From: CAYRYU01 sp964428355
GTDB taxonomy: Bacteria > Muiribacteriota > Ozemobacteria > Ozemobacterales > Ozemobacteraceae
DNA length: 64,000 nt
Assembly (NCBI GenBank): GCA_964428355.1
Contig: CAYRYU010000001.1
Span: forward strand, 1 to 64,000
Direction: 5' to 3'
Numbering within the stretch: the stretch's first letter is position 1; each line of letters starts with the position of its first letter. Below the pieces are notes generated by a model, which was not told the DNA's origin, did not search any database, and was given only the letters and a program-made list of their open reading frames with translations. Positions 1 to 9,351 of this stretch are shown here, in pieces. The position numbers were made by a program, and so were the translations under genes.

Positions 1-1
1 G

Positions 2-61
2 TGGGTGGTCTCCCCCGGCGAACCCGTCCAGGAAACCGACGACAAGATCCATTTCCGATAA
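2..61 (+). CDS. Possible C-terminal end of a gene entering from the left
   Basis: Frame 2 is open from the window edge to a TAA at 59-61 and encodes 19 residues ending in DDKIHFR. It would end 13 bases before the convergent stop codon of the next gene. The composition looks protein-like, but nothing in so short a piece identifies a family. It could be chance. Confidence 0.35.
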   Translation, partial: WVVSPGEPVQETDDKIHFR

Positions 62-74
62 TGGGGACACCCGA

Positions 75-3000
75 CTAGTTTTTCGGAGGCGGGCCGAATT
101 TTTCCAGGGCGATCTTCTTGAGCATTCTCAGGTCGACCTTTCCGGTTCCCAGGATGGGGATCTTCTCGACCTTGAGGAAGTTGTCCTTTTTCGGGGTGAA
201 CAGGTTTGGAAGTCCCATTTTTCCAAACTTGTCCATGATCTCGGGAAGCCGCGATTCATCGAGGGTATGGAGCACGACAAGTGCCTCGCCCTTTCGTTCG
301 TCGGGGACCGCGGTCACCGCGAAAACCTGGATATCCGCCCCAGCCGCCTCCTGGAGGGCCTCCTCGACCTTTCCGTGGGGGATCATCTCCCCACCGATCT
401 TGGAGAATCTCGAGAGCCGGTCAGTGATCTTGAGGAAGCCGTCCTCGTCCTGGATGGCGATGTCACCGGTAATGTACCAGCCGTCCTGGATGGCTTTGGC
501 GGTCAGATCGTCCCGGCCGAGGTAGCCCTTCATCACGTTGGGACCCTTGACCCGAAGCATTCCAGGTTTTCCCGGCAGCAAAAGCTCGCCGGTTTCGGGA
601 TCAACGATCGAGACCGCCACCCCAGGCACCGGGTGTCCGACCGATCCACGCTTGGAACCGGGCTGATAGATTCCCGTCGTCCTGAAGTCCAACGTGCTAA
701 CGGCGATTGCGGGAGAACACTCGGTAGCTCCGTACCCTTCGATGGGTCTGATCCCGAACTTTTCCTCGAACGCCACCGACAACCGGTCATTCAACTTTTC
801 CGCACCGGTCAGCACGATCCGGAGGGATCCGAACTGCCCGGGCCCGCACCGCCGCAGGTAGATCTGAAGAAATGTGGGGGTCGCGATGAGGAAGGTGACG
901 GAAAAACGCTCCACGAGGTCGCCTATCTTGGCGGCTTCGAGTGGGTTCGCGTGGCAGACCACCCCCATCCCGAACTTCAGGGAGAACCAGAGGGACATGT
1001 ACCCGAAGGAATGGAAAAGGGGAAGGACGCCCATCAGACGGTCGCCCGAACCCACCTGGAGCGCTTGTCCGACTCCCTCGCAGTTTGAATCGACGTTGAA
1101 GTGGGTCAGCATTACGCCCTTCGGATCCCCGGTGCTTCCGCTGCTGAAGATGATCGTGGCGATATCGTCGATCGTGGTCTCCCGGGTTGCACCACAGGCC
1201 TTTTCCAACCACCTGATGGGGGCGGTGACGGCGAGAAGGGCTGCCATGGCCTTTTCCCCGAAACTTATCCCGGCGACCACATCCTCCAAAAAGATCGGGG
1301 AAATCCCCTCGGGAAGCTCTACCTTGGCCTTCTCCAGGAACTCACGGTTGGTGATGACCGTTTTGATCCCGGAATGCTTCGCGGCGAAACCCATTCCAGC
1401 CTTTCCGGCGGTGAAGTTCAGGTTCACGCTCGTTTTTCCCGAAAGCGAAGCGGCGACATTGGCCATCGCGCCGCCGATGCTCGGGGGAAGCAGGATCCCC
1501 ACATTTTCCTGGTCTTTCCATGGCCCCCGAAGGGCCCGGGCAAGAGAAATGACGGAAATGAGCGCTTGGATGCGCGATATTCGGGGCCGCTTTTCGTCCC
1601 CGATCGCGAACTTCCAGATGCCGTTCCTCATTCTCCTGACAAAGGAGTGGTGGAGGGGTCTCGCCTCGTCACGACGGTCGCTCCAGGCTTCGTATCCGAG
1701 CTGTTGGACGATGCGGCGGACTTCGAATGCCGTTGTCGAGGAGGGGACCGGTTTTCCGATGGTCACCGTGACCGGAAAGAACCATCGTTCAGGCCATTTG
1801 AAGAAGAAGGTTCCCTTCGCCCGCGTATAGAGGCTTCCCCAGATCCTGTCGAGGTTGATCGGGAGGATGGGGGCGGTCCGGCCTTTCACGATCCGCTCAA
1901 GTCCGCGGCGGAAGGGAAGCATGATCCCGATCCGGGTCATCTGGCCTTCCGCGAAGATGCAGACAAGGTCGCCCTCATCCAGCGTGTTCCCGGCCTCGCG
2001 CAGGGCTTTGAGAACGACCCTCAACCCCCCGGTTGCGGAAACGGGGATAGCCCGCATCGCCCGCATGAGCCAGTTGAGAACCGGCATCCGGTAGTAGATT
2101 TCGTCCACGATGAACCTGACCGGGCGGTCTATCGAGGCCATGACCAGGAAGCTGTCGATGAGGGAAACATGGTTCGGAACGATGAGCGCTCCGCCCTCCT
2201 GGGGGATGTTCTCGCGGCCCACCACCTTCAGCCTGTAGAAAAGGTGGGTCAGAAGGACGAAAACCAGGCGGATCAGAAAATCGGGAAGCAGATGGATCGC
2301 CCAGATCGTGCCCCCAACCGTCATGACGGATGAAAGCACCAGTATCATCCGGCTGGTCAGGCCGATCCCAGAGAGGAATCCGGCGGCAAGCGACCCGACC
2401 ATGATTCCCCCGAAAACCATCACGTTGGCCAGTGCGATTACCCCGCCCCGCTTGTCCGCGGGCGACCGCCACTGAAGTATAGCTCCCAGTGGAACGACGA
2501 CGTACCCGCTCGAAATCCCCAAAAAGGTCATGAATACCAGGGTCATCAGGTAACCGGGCCCAAGGCCCCCGAGAAGCAGGCTGAAGAAGGCTATCCCGAT
2601 GGCTCCAAGGGGTATCAGGCCGTACTCGACCCGGTGTCCCGAAATCCGGCCCGCCATAATGCTCCCGATTCCTGTTCCGACTCCGAAAAAGCCCATCGGA
2701 AGCCCCGCATAGGTGTCCGAGCCGGCCCAGTCCTTGGTCAGCTGTTTGGCATAGACCAGGATATCCTGCCCCAGCAGGCTGGCGGTGGTCCAGAAGAAAA
2801 CCGAGCCCAGAACGGCCAGCCAAACCACCCGGTCCGAACGGATTGCGGTCCACGAGCCCGTGACCGTCTCGACGAACCCGCCTTCCGACCGGGCCGCGCC
2901 TGTCGGGGGGATCCAGAAACTGGCAAGAAATCCGATCGTTGCGAAAACCGTAAGGATGAAGCCCGCGACCCACCTTGACCCGCCTGAAACATCGAGAAGG

Positions 3001-3509
3001 AAGCCCCCCGCACCGGTTCCGAGGATGATCGCGAAAAAGGTCCACATTTCCAGGACCCCGTTCCCCGCGCTCAACTCCTCTTGCGGAAGCAGCTCAGGAA
3101 GGATCCCGTATTTGGCCGGACTGAAAAGGGCCGACTGAACCCCCATCAGGGCAAGCACGAAAAGGCAGGGCCAGACCGAAGCCGAGAAAGCGAGAGCAAG
3201 GGTTCCCGCGAGCATGAGGACGATCTCGACGGCCTTCAGAGCGATGATGATCGTCCGCTTGCTGACACGATCCGCAAGGACTCCCGAAGGAAGCGAAATC
3301 AGGGCAAGGGGAAGCGTGAAGATCACGAATGTCAGGGTCGTCTGGCTTTGGGAAATCTGCTCGAAGGAAGGATCACCGGGGGGGAGCCCTCCGGTCGCGG
3401 CCTTGATCGCGAGGAAGGCGGTGATCATCTTCCATGCGTTGTCGTTGAAAGCGCCGAAAAACTGCGCTATGAGCAAGCCGCCGAGAGGGCGGGAAACGGA
3501 TTGGCTCAT
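75..3509 (-). CDS. aas: Aas-like fusion: MFS lysophospholipid transporter + acyltransferase + acyl-ACP synthetase
   Basis: This 1144-residue protein has three fused modules. Residues about 1-415 are an MFS transporter with many membrane helices (LplT-like). Residues about 425-620 are a PlsC-type acyltransferase with the HxxxxD box (NHVSLID, near residue 446). Residues about 640-1144 are an AMP-forming acyl ligase with the P-loop SSGSTGDPKG (near 787) and GYGATE. In known Aas/LplT systems lysophospholipid is flipped inward and re-acylated with a fatty acid activated on ACP, so the likely role is inner-membrane phospholipid repair. The ATG at 3509 follows GAGG with 7-nt spacing. The gene is divergent from the next one. 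The fused three-part form is also seen in other bacteria. Family call is firm; the exact substrate is inferred. Confidence 0.9.
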   Translation of the reverse strand: MSQSVSRPLGGLLIAQFFGAFNDNAWKMITAFLAIKAATGGLPPGDPSFEQISQSQTTLTFVIFTLPLALISLPSGVLADRVSKRTIIIALKAVEIVLMLAGTLALAFSASVWPCLFVLALMGVQSALFSPAKYGILPELLPQEELSAGNGVLEMWTFFAIILGTGAGGFLLDVSGGSRWVAGFILTVFATIGFLASFWIPPTGAARSEGGFVETVTGSWTAIRSDRVVWLAVLGSVFFWTTASLLGQDILVYAKQLTKDWAGSDTYAGLPMGFFGVGTGIGSIMAGRISGHRVEYGLIPLGAIGIAFFSLLLGGLGPGYLMTLVFMTFLGISSGYVVVPLGAILQWRSPADKRGGVIALANVMVFGGIMVGSLAAGFLSGIGLTSRMILVLSSVMTVGGTIWAIHLLPDFLIRLVFVLLTHLFYRLKVVGRENIPQEGGALIVPNHVSLIDSFLVMASIDRPVRFIVDEIYYRMPVLNWLMRAMRAIPVSATGGLRVVLKALREAGNTLDEGDLVCIFAEGQMTRIGIMLPFRRGLERIVKGRTAPILPINLDRIWGSLYTRAKGTFFFKWPERWFFPVTVTIGKPVPSSTTAFEVRRIVQQLGYEAWSDRRDEARPLHHSFVRRMRNGIWKFAIGDEKRPRISRIQALISVISLARALRGPWKDQENVGILLPPSIGGAMANVAASLSGKTSVNLNFTAGKAGMGFAAKHSGIKTVITNREFLEKAKVELPEGISPIFLEDVVAGISFGEKAMAALLAVTAPIRWLEKACGATRETTIDDIATIIFSSGSTGDPKGVMLTHFNVDSNCEGVGQALQVGSGDRLMGVLPLFHSFGYMSLWFSLKFGMGVVCHANPLEAAKIGDLVERFSVTFLIATPTFLQIYLRRCGPGQFGSLRIVLTGAEKLNDRLSVAFEEKFGIRPIEGYGATECSPAIAVSTLDFRTTGIYQPGSKRGSVGHPVPGVAVSIVDPETGELLLPGKPGMLRVKGPNVMKGYLGRDDLTAKAIQDGWYITGDIAIQDEDGFLKITDRLSRFSKIGGEMIPHGKVEEALQEAAGADIQVFAVTAVPDERKGEALVVLHTLDESRLPEIMDKFGKMGLPNLFTPKKDNFLKVEKIPILGTGKVDLRMLKKIALEKFGPPPKN

Positions 3510-3593
3510 GTCGTATCCTCAGCTCTTGATTGGTCGGACATCCGACCCCGTACACAGGCACCAGAATACCATTTTTTCCCCACCCGGGAAACT

Positions 3594-3621
3594 TTGCCGC
3601 CCCCGAACCCCGTGTTATATT
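3594..3621 (+). promoter_or_regulatory. Probable promoter of the exported NTase/phosphorylase fusion
   Basis: A TTGCCG box (3594-3599) is separated by 16 bases from TATATT (3616-3621), about 50 bases before the ATG at 3673. This is a good match to a housekeeping sigma-factor promoter in the divergent intergenic region. Confidence 0.5.
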
Positions 3622-3672
3622 TACATGGATCTCTGGCCTCACCCAACTTCTTCGGATGCCCAGGAGATGCCC

Positions 3673-6207
3673 ATGAAATCACGTTTCCACTCCCTCAGGC
3701 GCCTTGCCGGCCTTTCTCTGATCACCATCCTGCTTTCGGTATCGGCCCTCAGCGCTCAACTCGCTTTCCACCCCACCCCCCCGGATTTCCAGTTTTCCCG
3801 GCTGGTCGCCTCGTTTCCCCAGCTTGCCCAGTTGGGAAAATTCGCCAGGGAAAACCGCGCATCGGTGGGGCTATACGGGGGCACTGTCAGAGACCTGTTC
3901 CTCGGCCACCCGTTCACCCCCATCTCGGACATCGATCTCATCTTCGACAGCTCGGAGGAAGGGTTCCCCCCTTTCAGAAACGCCGTCCTCGATTTCTCCC
4001 GGACCGGCATGAAGCCGCTTCCAGCCCCGGATTTCCATTTCGACATGGCCCAGGGCAGGGGTGCAAACGAACGTCTCAGACAGTTCCATGAGGAGGGTAT
4101 TACCGCCACCAAGGTCGGTGTGATGTCCAATGACCGGCTGCTCGACCCGACGGGGTGGGGGGTTTCCGACCTCCGGAACCGCGTTTTCCGTTACTGGCCC
4201 CCCGACCGGAGTTTCATCGAACCCCACAACCTTGGACGATTCCTCCGCGACCGGATCAGGCTTCCCGAGTTTTCCATCGCCTCCTCCACCGACGCCCTTT
4301 TGAAAAAATCCGTCGAAAGGTGCCTCGACCGGAAGACACCGACGGGCCGCTCCTTCGCCAGAGCCGCAAGAAACGCGAGGTCAAGGGCGGGGAAGAACCG
4401 CCTCGTGACCTTCGCCAACCTCCTCGACGACTTCCGGAACGACGTTCGCCGTCTCCACGACTGGGAACTGAAGAAGCTCAGCAAATCCTTCCCCTTCGAC
4501 ATCTTCTTCTTCGACATCCTCAAATCGGTCACCCAGTGCGCCGATCTTGCCGACCTGCGACGGGAACTCGGGAACTACCAGGTGGACAAGCTTCTGGCTT
4601 CGGTCGGATTCGGGAGCGAAAGCGATGTTCTCATGAAGGAGGGATTCTCGAAGGAAGATATCTTCCGCCTTCTGGAGTTCCCGGGCTTTCGGAATGACGT
4701 TCAACTTCAGGAAAACTTCCTGGAGACCTGGGAAGGAACCCTCCGAAGGTTCAACTACCGGATCCTCTTCGACATGCTCCGGTCAGAGTTTCCCGCGGAA
4801 AGCTACGAAAGGGTGGTTCTGCAGCGACGCAGGGACGACTTCCTCAACCCACGTTCTTACGCGGTCCTCAACCCTGGAGATGATTTCGGGGAGACTCTCG
4901 CGGGATTTCTCGACACGGAGTTCAACATGAAGGTTCTTCCCCGCGAGAAAGTGATGAAAAGCCTGGAATGGTTCCTGGCGAACTATCTCCCCCTCGGAAA
5001 ATGCACGCTTCTTCCCTTGAAGACGCCGCGATCCCGGAAACCCCCTCGGGTGGGGCAGATCGCTGCAACCGAGGGTTACCCGCCCGAGGTGAGCGCCATC
5101 GACAGACTGGAGCCCCATTCCCTCGTCAACCTCGACGAGTATCTCGCCATTCAGATCGGGACGGAGACGATTCCGCTCTATCTCGACAGGCGCACGGGCG
5201 TGGCCTTCCTGATGACCGACCGGGAGGGAGCAGCAAAATTCCTTGAAGACCACGGCTACGCTGAGGTTTTCCTTGTCAACGCGGCGGGTTTCCAGAGAAG
5301 ACGGGGGGTCCTTCTGGGTTTCGATGCGGCCCGAAACAGGGTCTGCATCGCAGAATACGGATTTCACACCGATGATCAGCTCCTTAACCACCAGGCGCGG
5401 TTCTATTTCCTGAAACGGGGGATGGGCCCACTGATCGACCGGAACACCTGGATCGCGAGAGCTCCGGAGAATGCACCGCTCCCGGACGATGCGGCATTCC
5501 AGGCATTTCTCCACAAGCTCGGACGGCCGGTCGACGTTTTCTTCCTGGGATTTTCGACCCCGCTGAAAAAGATCCTCAAGGATCCCAGATTTCACCGTCT
5601 GGGGGATCTGGAGATCAAGACCGGATTCATCGAAAGAAAGGGGAAGGGAAAGCCGCTTTTCGCTCTTTCCCTTTCCGGCTTCGGCGCAAGTTACGGATCA
5701 CTTTCCGCCCTGCTTGCGTCCAGAATGATCCCCCATGGCTTGAAAACCGTGGTCCTTTTGGGGACGGGCGGGGGTCTCTTGGGTGTCAAGAGGCGGTTCC
5801 AGTGGGTTGCGCCCGACCGTGTCTTCCTGGCGGGTTCGAAGGTTGATGCCGATTCGCCAACGCTGGGTTTCGTGAACCTTGCCCGGAACATCACATTCAA
5901 GGATGGAGTCACCGAAAGCCTTCATGCCACGGTGATCACGCCTTTGGTAGAGACCCAATCCCGGATCAGGGAAATGCGTGCCAAGGGAGCGATGTCCGTC
6001 GACTGCGAATTGTACCATCTGGTAAAGGCCGTCCGGGACAGCGGACAGCCGGTTGGAATCTTCGCCCTCCTCAACATAACTGATTTCCCCCTAGGTTCAG
6101 AGGAAGAGCGAAGCGGAGCGGGTGGGGGAATCACGCTCGAAAACTCGCTTGACCAGCACCGATTCGTGGAAGAGGCGATGGTCCGCGTTGTAAATTCTCT
6201 TGAATAG
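3673..6207 (+). CDS. Exported protein joining a nucleotidyltransferase-like head and a nucleoside-phosphorylase-like tail
   Basis: The ATG at 3673 is chosen because AGGAG (3662-3666) lies 6 nt upstream; the ATG at 3667 is too close to it. The product is 844 residues with a signal peptide (about 1-28, ending ALSA). Residues 65-92 read GLYGGTVRD...DIDLIFD, the Pol-beta/CCA-enzyme head signature (GG, RD, D-x-D), followed by a DPTGWGVSDLRNRV segment like the second half of PolyA-pol heads. The middle is unrecognised. From about residue 660 there is a phosphorylase-like fold: small-residue-rich LSGFGASYGS, GTGGG, and MSVDCELYHLVKAV near 775, resembling the VDME region of purine and uridine phosphorylases. 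I do not know this fusion. Both domain calls are from motifs only, and an extracytoplasmic location is odd for a nucleotide-using enzyme. Confidence 0.6.
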   Translation: MKSRFHSLRRLAGLSLITILLSVSALSAQLAFHPTPPDFQFSRLVASFPQLAQLGKFARENRASVGLYGGTVRDLFLGHPFTPISDIDLIFDSSEEGFPPFRNAVLDFSRTGMKPLPAPDFHFDMAQGRGANERLRQFHEEGITATKVGVMSNDRLLDPTGWGVSDLRNRVFRYWPPDRSFIEPHNLGRFLRDRIRLPEFSIASSTDALLKKSVERCLDRKTPTGRSFARAARNARSRAGKNRLVTFANLLDDFRNDVRRLHDWELKKLSKSFPFDIFFFDILKSVTQCADLADLRRELGNYQVDKLLASVGFGSESDVLMKEGFSKEDIFRLLEFPGFRNDVQLQENFLETWEGTLRRFNYRILFDMLRSEFPAESYERVVLQRRRDDFLNPRSYAVLNPGDDFGETLAGFLDTEFNMKVLPREKVMKSLEWFLANYLPLGKCTLLPLKTPRSRKPPRVGQIAATEGYPPEVSAIDRLEPHSLVNLDEYLAIQIGTETIPLYLDRRTGVAFLMTDREGAAKFLEDHGYAEVFLVNAAGFQRRRGVLLGFDAARNRVCIAEYGFHTDDQLLNHQARFYFLKRGMGPLIDRNTWIARAPENAPLPDDAAFQAFLHKLGRPVDVFFLGFSTPLKKILKDPRFHRLGDLEIKTGFIERKGKGKPLFALSLSGFGASYGSLSALLASRMIPHGLKTVVLLGTGGGLLGVKRRFQWVAPDRVFLAGSKVDADSPTLGFVNLARNITFKDGVTESLHATVITPLVETQSRIREMRAKGAMSVDCELYHLVKAVRDSGQPVGIFALLNITDFPLGSEEERSGAGGGITLENSLDQHRFVEEAMVRVVNSLE

Positions 6208-6233
6208 GGCGTCTTCGCCCAGATAAACTTTTT
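6207..6233 (+). terminator. Small hairpin and T-run after the exported fusion gene
   Basis: GGGCG-TCTT-CGCCC (6207-6220) begins at the last base of the stop codon; a run of T residues follows 8 bases later. It may be a weak terminator or a structured leader of the phosphofructokinase gene. Confidence 0.35.
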
Positions 6234-6242
6234 TATGTAAAC
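6233..6242 (+). repeat. TTATGTAAAC motif, copy 1
   Basis: This 10-mer lies between the hairpin and the phosphofructokinase start. The identical 10-mer recurs in two other intergenic regions (34921-34930 and 47898-47907). It may include a -10-type TATGTA hexamer. Confidence 0.4.
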
Positions 6243-6266
6243 CTGGCCGTGGAAGGAAGAAGGTAA

Positions 6267-7484
6267 ATGAAGAAATCCAAGACCTCGGTTATTGGAATCA
6301 TCACGTCGGGCGGGGATTGCCCCGGCCTCAACGCAGCCATTCGCGGTGTCGCGAGAACCGCAATTGGCGAATACGGTATCAAGACGCTCGGAGTCTTCGA
6401 TGGATTCCGTGGCCTCGTCGAGAACCGTACCATGGAGCTGGATTCCTACCTGATTTCCGGACTTCTGACCCGCGGGGGAACGATTCTCGGGACGAGCCGG
6501 GACAAACCATTCAAGATGCCCATGGGAGGAAAAGCGCTCGATATGACTTCAGCCGCGGTCGAAAATGCCCGGCGGCTCCAGATCGACTGCCTCGTGTGCC
6601 TGGGGGGAGGGGGAACCCAGAAGAATGCCCTCCACATGCACCGCGAAGGCGGGCTCAACGTTCTCACGCTTCCCAAAACGATCGATAACGACGTGGCGGG
6701 CACGGATGTATCCTTCGGTTTCGACACCGCCATGTCGGTTGCAACGGAGGCGATCGACAGGCTTCACAGCACCGCGACCAGTCACCACCGGATCATCGTG
6801 GTGGAGATAATGGGTCACAACGCCGGGTGGCTCACCCTCGGAGCAGGTATCAGCGGCGGGGCGGACGTCATCCTGATCCCGGAAATCCCATACAATCCCG
6901 AGATCGTTGCGTGGCATCTGTCGGAAAGGCGAAAATCGGGGAAGAAGTTCTCGATCATCGCCATCGCCGAAGGTGCCCTTTCCGTTGAAGAGGCCCGTGC
7001 CCAGGAAAGGGAAGCCGCAAAAGCCGCGAAAGCAGCCAAGGGGGGTGAAAAGAGCCGTCCCGGGACCAAGGAAAAAGGCAAATCGAAAGCCGAATCAAAA
7101 GGGAAGGGGGAGGAGCCTGAACCCATTACCCAGCCCAAAGACGATCATCTCCCCGGCCCTCGCCTTGTACAGGAACCCAAGGCCAGTCGGCTCGCCCGTC
7201 AGCTCCAGCAGATGACGGGGGTGGAAGCGAGGGTTACCTCGCTGGGGCACGTCGTGCGCGGGGGAACCCCGACTCCCAACGATAGGCTCCTTTGCACCCG
7301 CCTTGGGGTGAAGGCGGCCGAACTCCTCGCCGAGGGAGTGTACAATGTCATGGTCGCGGTCAAAGGCGGAGAATGCGTTCCAGTTCCACTCGAGAAGGTT
7401 GCAGGCTTCAAGAAGACTGTTCCCCCCGACCATCCGTGGGTACAGACCGCACGCCTTGTCGGGACCTGCCTTGGCGACCGGTAA
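6267..7484 (+). CDS. pfkA: 6-phosphofructokinase, mixed PPi/ATP-type family, with a charged insertion
   Basis: This 405-residue protein carries the PFK motifs SGGDCPGLNAAIRG (14-27), PKTIDND (136-142), FDTA (152-155) and MGHNAGW (182-188). It is predicted to phosphorylate fructose 6-phosphate in glycolysis. The Lys in PKTIDND is typical of pyrophosphate-dependent enzymes, whereas the phosphoryl-donor loop reads GGGGT (113-117) with Gly where ATP enzymes have the Mg-binding Asp of GGDGS. Residues about 241-305 are a Lys/Glu/Ala-rich insertion that looks disordered. A GGAAGGAAGAAGG ribosome site precedes the ATG. It heads a four-gene run, with the next gene 11 bases downstream. Donor specificity cannot be settled from sequence. 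Confidence 0.85.
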   Translation: MKKSKTSVIGIITSGGDCPGLNAAIRGVARTAIGEYGIKTLGVFDGFRGLVENRTMELDSYLISGLLTRGGTILGTSRDKPFKMPMGGKALDMTSAAVENARRLQIDCLVCLGGGGTQKNALHMHREGGLNVLTLPKTIDNDVAGTDVSFGFDTAMSVATEAIDRLHSTATSHHRIIVVEIMGHNAGWLTLGAGISGGADVILIPEIPYNPEIVAWHLSERRKSGKKFSIIAIAEGALSVEEARAQEREAAKAAKAAKGGEKSRPGTKEKGKSKAESKGKGEEPEPITQPKDDHLPGPRLVQEPKASRLARQLQQMTGVEARVTSLGHVVRGGTPTPNDRLLCTRLGVKAAELLAEGVYNVMVAVKGGECVPVPLEKVAGFKKTVPPDHPWVQTARLVGTCLGDR

Positions 7485-7495
7485 GGAGGACCCGA

Positions 7496-8542
7496 ATGCC
7501 CAATCTCGACGCCTTCTCAGAGTTTTCCCTGATCAACCGCCTTACCCGCGGCCTGCCCCGACATCCTGACCAGGTCAACTCCTGCCACCAATCCGACGCC
7601 GAGATCCTCCGACAATCGGACGGGTCCTTTTTCGCCGCTACCGTCGACACCCTTCAGGAGGAGTATCAGATGGGCCTCCTCCGCGACCCCTATACCCTTG
7701 GCTGGAGTGTCGTGGCTCACAGCCTCAGCGACCTTGCCGCAGTCTGCGCCGTACCCACCGGGGTTCTCCTGTGCGCTAACTTCCCCCGGAAAACCGCACC
7801 CGAGTGGGGTGAAACATTTTTCAAAGGGGTAGGGGAGTCCCTCACCCGCCATGGAACCTACTGTCTGGGGGGCGATACAAACTTCTCGAACGATCCGAGT
7901 TTCACCTGCACCGCCTTCGGCCGGATCCCCTCCGCCCCTCCGATGACCCGCATCGGAGCGAAGGCCGGCGACCATCTTTACGTCACGGGTCCACTCGGAA
8001 GCGGAAACCTCCTCGGTATAACCAGCCAGGTCGACCGGGGAACCTGGGAAGCGGTCGAGAAAACCTATCGCCCAGTTGCTCGAATACAGGAAGCGATCGC
8101 GCTCAAGCCCTTCATTTCTTGCGCGATTGACACCAGTGATGCTCTTCTTCAGGCACTGGCCATCATCGGGGACCTGAACGGGGTTGGTTTCCGGTTCGTT
8201 CATCGGCCACAACTCTACGACAAGCGATTGGTGGGGGTGGCGGAAAAGATCCGTTTCCCCCTCTGGCTTGTGAACGTTTTCGGGATGGGCGAATATGAGC
8301 TGGTGGTGGCTGTCCCACCCGAAAGGGAAGGGGGATTCCTCGACGCCGCCGCCTCCGGCAAGATCCCCGTTATGAAGGTCGGGACCGCCCTTGCACGGCA
8401 ACAGACGGTTCTTTCGATCGAAGGGAAGGAGCACCTGATCGACCTCCCCTACCTCCTCAACCTCTTCGGAACATGCGATTCGATCAAAACCTACCTTGGG
8501 GCCCTTGTGGCCTATCATGAGAAAGTGATTTCCAAGCCATGA
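7496..8542 (+). CDS. ThiL-like AIR-synthase-family protein
   Basis: The ATG at 7496 follows AAGGAGG. The 348-residue product aligns by eye with thiamine-monophosphate kinase: FSLINRL near the N-terminus, TVDT (49-52), SLSDLAAV (76-83), LGGDT (124-128) and a C-terminal GEYELVVAV. Several ThiL hallmarks are changed: the GDD metal motif reads HQSDAE, SDGL reads TSDALL, and GGEDYEL reads GMGEYEL. It is therefore a divergent member of the PurM/SelD/HypE/ThiL group and its substrate is uncertain. It sits between phosphofructokinase and an SDR gene and overlaps the latter by 4 bases (ATGA), so translation is probably coupled. No other thiamine genes are nearby. Confidence 0.65.
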   Translation: MPNLDAFSEFSLINRLTRGLPRHPDQVNSCHQSDAEILRQSDGSFFAATVDTLQEEYQMGLLRDPYTLGWSVVAHSLSDLAAVCAVPTGVLLCANFPRKTAPEWGETFFKGVGESLTRHGTYCLGGDTNFSNDPSFTCTAFGRIPSAPPMTRIGAKAGDHLYVTGPLGSGNLLGITSQVDRGTWEAVEKTYRPVARIQEAIALKPFISCAIDTSDALLQALAIIGDLNGVGFRFVHRPQLYDKRLVGVAEKIRFPLWLVNVFGMGEYELVVAVPPEREGGFLDAAASGKIPVMKVGTALARQQTVLSIEGKEHLIDLPYLLNLFGTCDSIKTYLGALVAYHEKVISKP

Positions 8543-9351
8543 GATTGTTCGGAAAGAAGATCCTGATAGTAGGTGCGACCAGCGGAATGGGCAGGGAACT
8601 GGCCCGGCAACTCGCAAGAAAGGGCTGTTCCCTCGTTCTTTTTTCGAGGAGGGCAAAACTCCTTCAAGGCGAGTTCGAAACGATGCTCCCGGCTGAGCGC
8701 CTCCTCACCGTATCCGGGGACGTCCGCGAACAAGCCGACATTCTCCGTCTCCACCAGGATGCGACGAAACGTTTTGGTAACATGGACGGGGTCATTTTCT
8801 GCACCGGGGTTTCGAGGCCGGACTTCATCGAAGCACTCGATCTCGAGCGAGCGATCGATACGATCCGGGTCAACTTCGAGGGAGCCCTGAGGGTTTTCTA
8901 CACCTTCCTTCCGGATCTGGTGGACCGCGCCGGAACCTTTCTCGCGGGCTTCACAAGCATGGCAGGAGACCGGGGGATGCCCAAAGGGCATTCGTATTGC
9001 TCTTCCAAAGCCGCGCTGGATCGTCTTCTCGAAAGCCTCCGGATCGACCTTATGAACCATCAGGTTTCCGTCTTCACCATTACTCCGGGGTATGTCGACA
9101 CCCCGATGGCCCGTCAGAACGATTTTCCGATGCCCGGGATCATCCCCGTCGACAGGGGGGTATCCTACCTTTTGAGGCAGATGGAGCGCGGACGCCTGAT
9201 AATCAGGTTCCCCTGGTATCATTCTCTCGGGATGACGTTTCTCCGTTTCCTCCCCAACAAGCTTTATTGGTGGCTCATGAACCAAAGCAGGCCGAGTTTC
9301 CGCATCAAACCCCGCCCGGAAGACGAGTTCTCATGGCCGGAAGGATACTGA
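8539..9351 (+). CDS. Short-chain dehydrogenase/reductase
   Basis: This 270-residue SDR has the nucleotide-binding GATSGMGRELARQL near residue 13 and the active-site YCSSK (Tyr-x-x-x-Lys) preceded by a Ser-containing strand. The C-terminal residues (about 215-250) are more hydrophobic than in soluble SDRs and may touch the membrane. The ATG overlaps the previous stop as ATGA. The downstream epimerase gene begins 19 bases before this gene ends. The substrate is unknown; the context of a second Rossmann oxidoreductase suggests joint action on a lipid or sugar. Confidence 0.8.
   Translation: MRLFGKKILIVGATSGMGRELARQLARKGCSLVLFSRRAKLLQGEFETMLPAERLLTVSGDVREQADILRLHQDATKRFGNMDGVIFCTGVSRPDFIEALDLERAIDTIRVNFEGALRVFYTFLPDLVDRAGTFLAGFTSMAGDRGMPKGHSYCSSKAALDRLLESLRIDLMNHQVSVFTITPGYVDTPMARQNDFPMPGIIPVDRGVSYLLRQMERGRLIIRFPWYHSLGMTFLRFLPNKLYWWLMNQSRPSFRIKPRPEDEFSWPEGY

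Noticed and set aside
1101..2333. 410-codon open frame antisense to the Aas-like gene
   Set aside because: The sense frame has intact acyltransferase and ligase motifs; the antisense product is Arg/Pro/Gly-rich shadow sequence.
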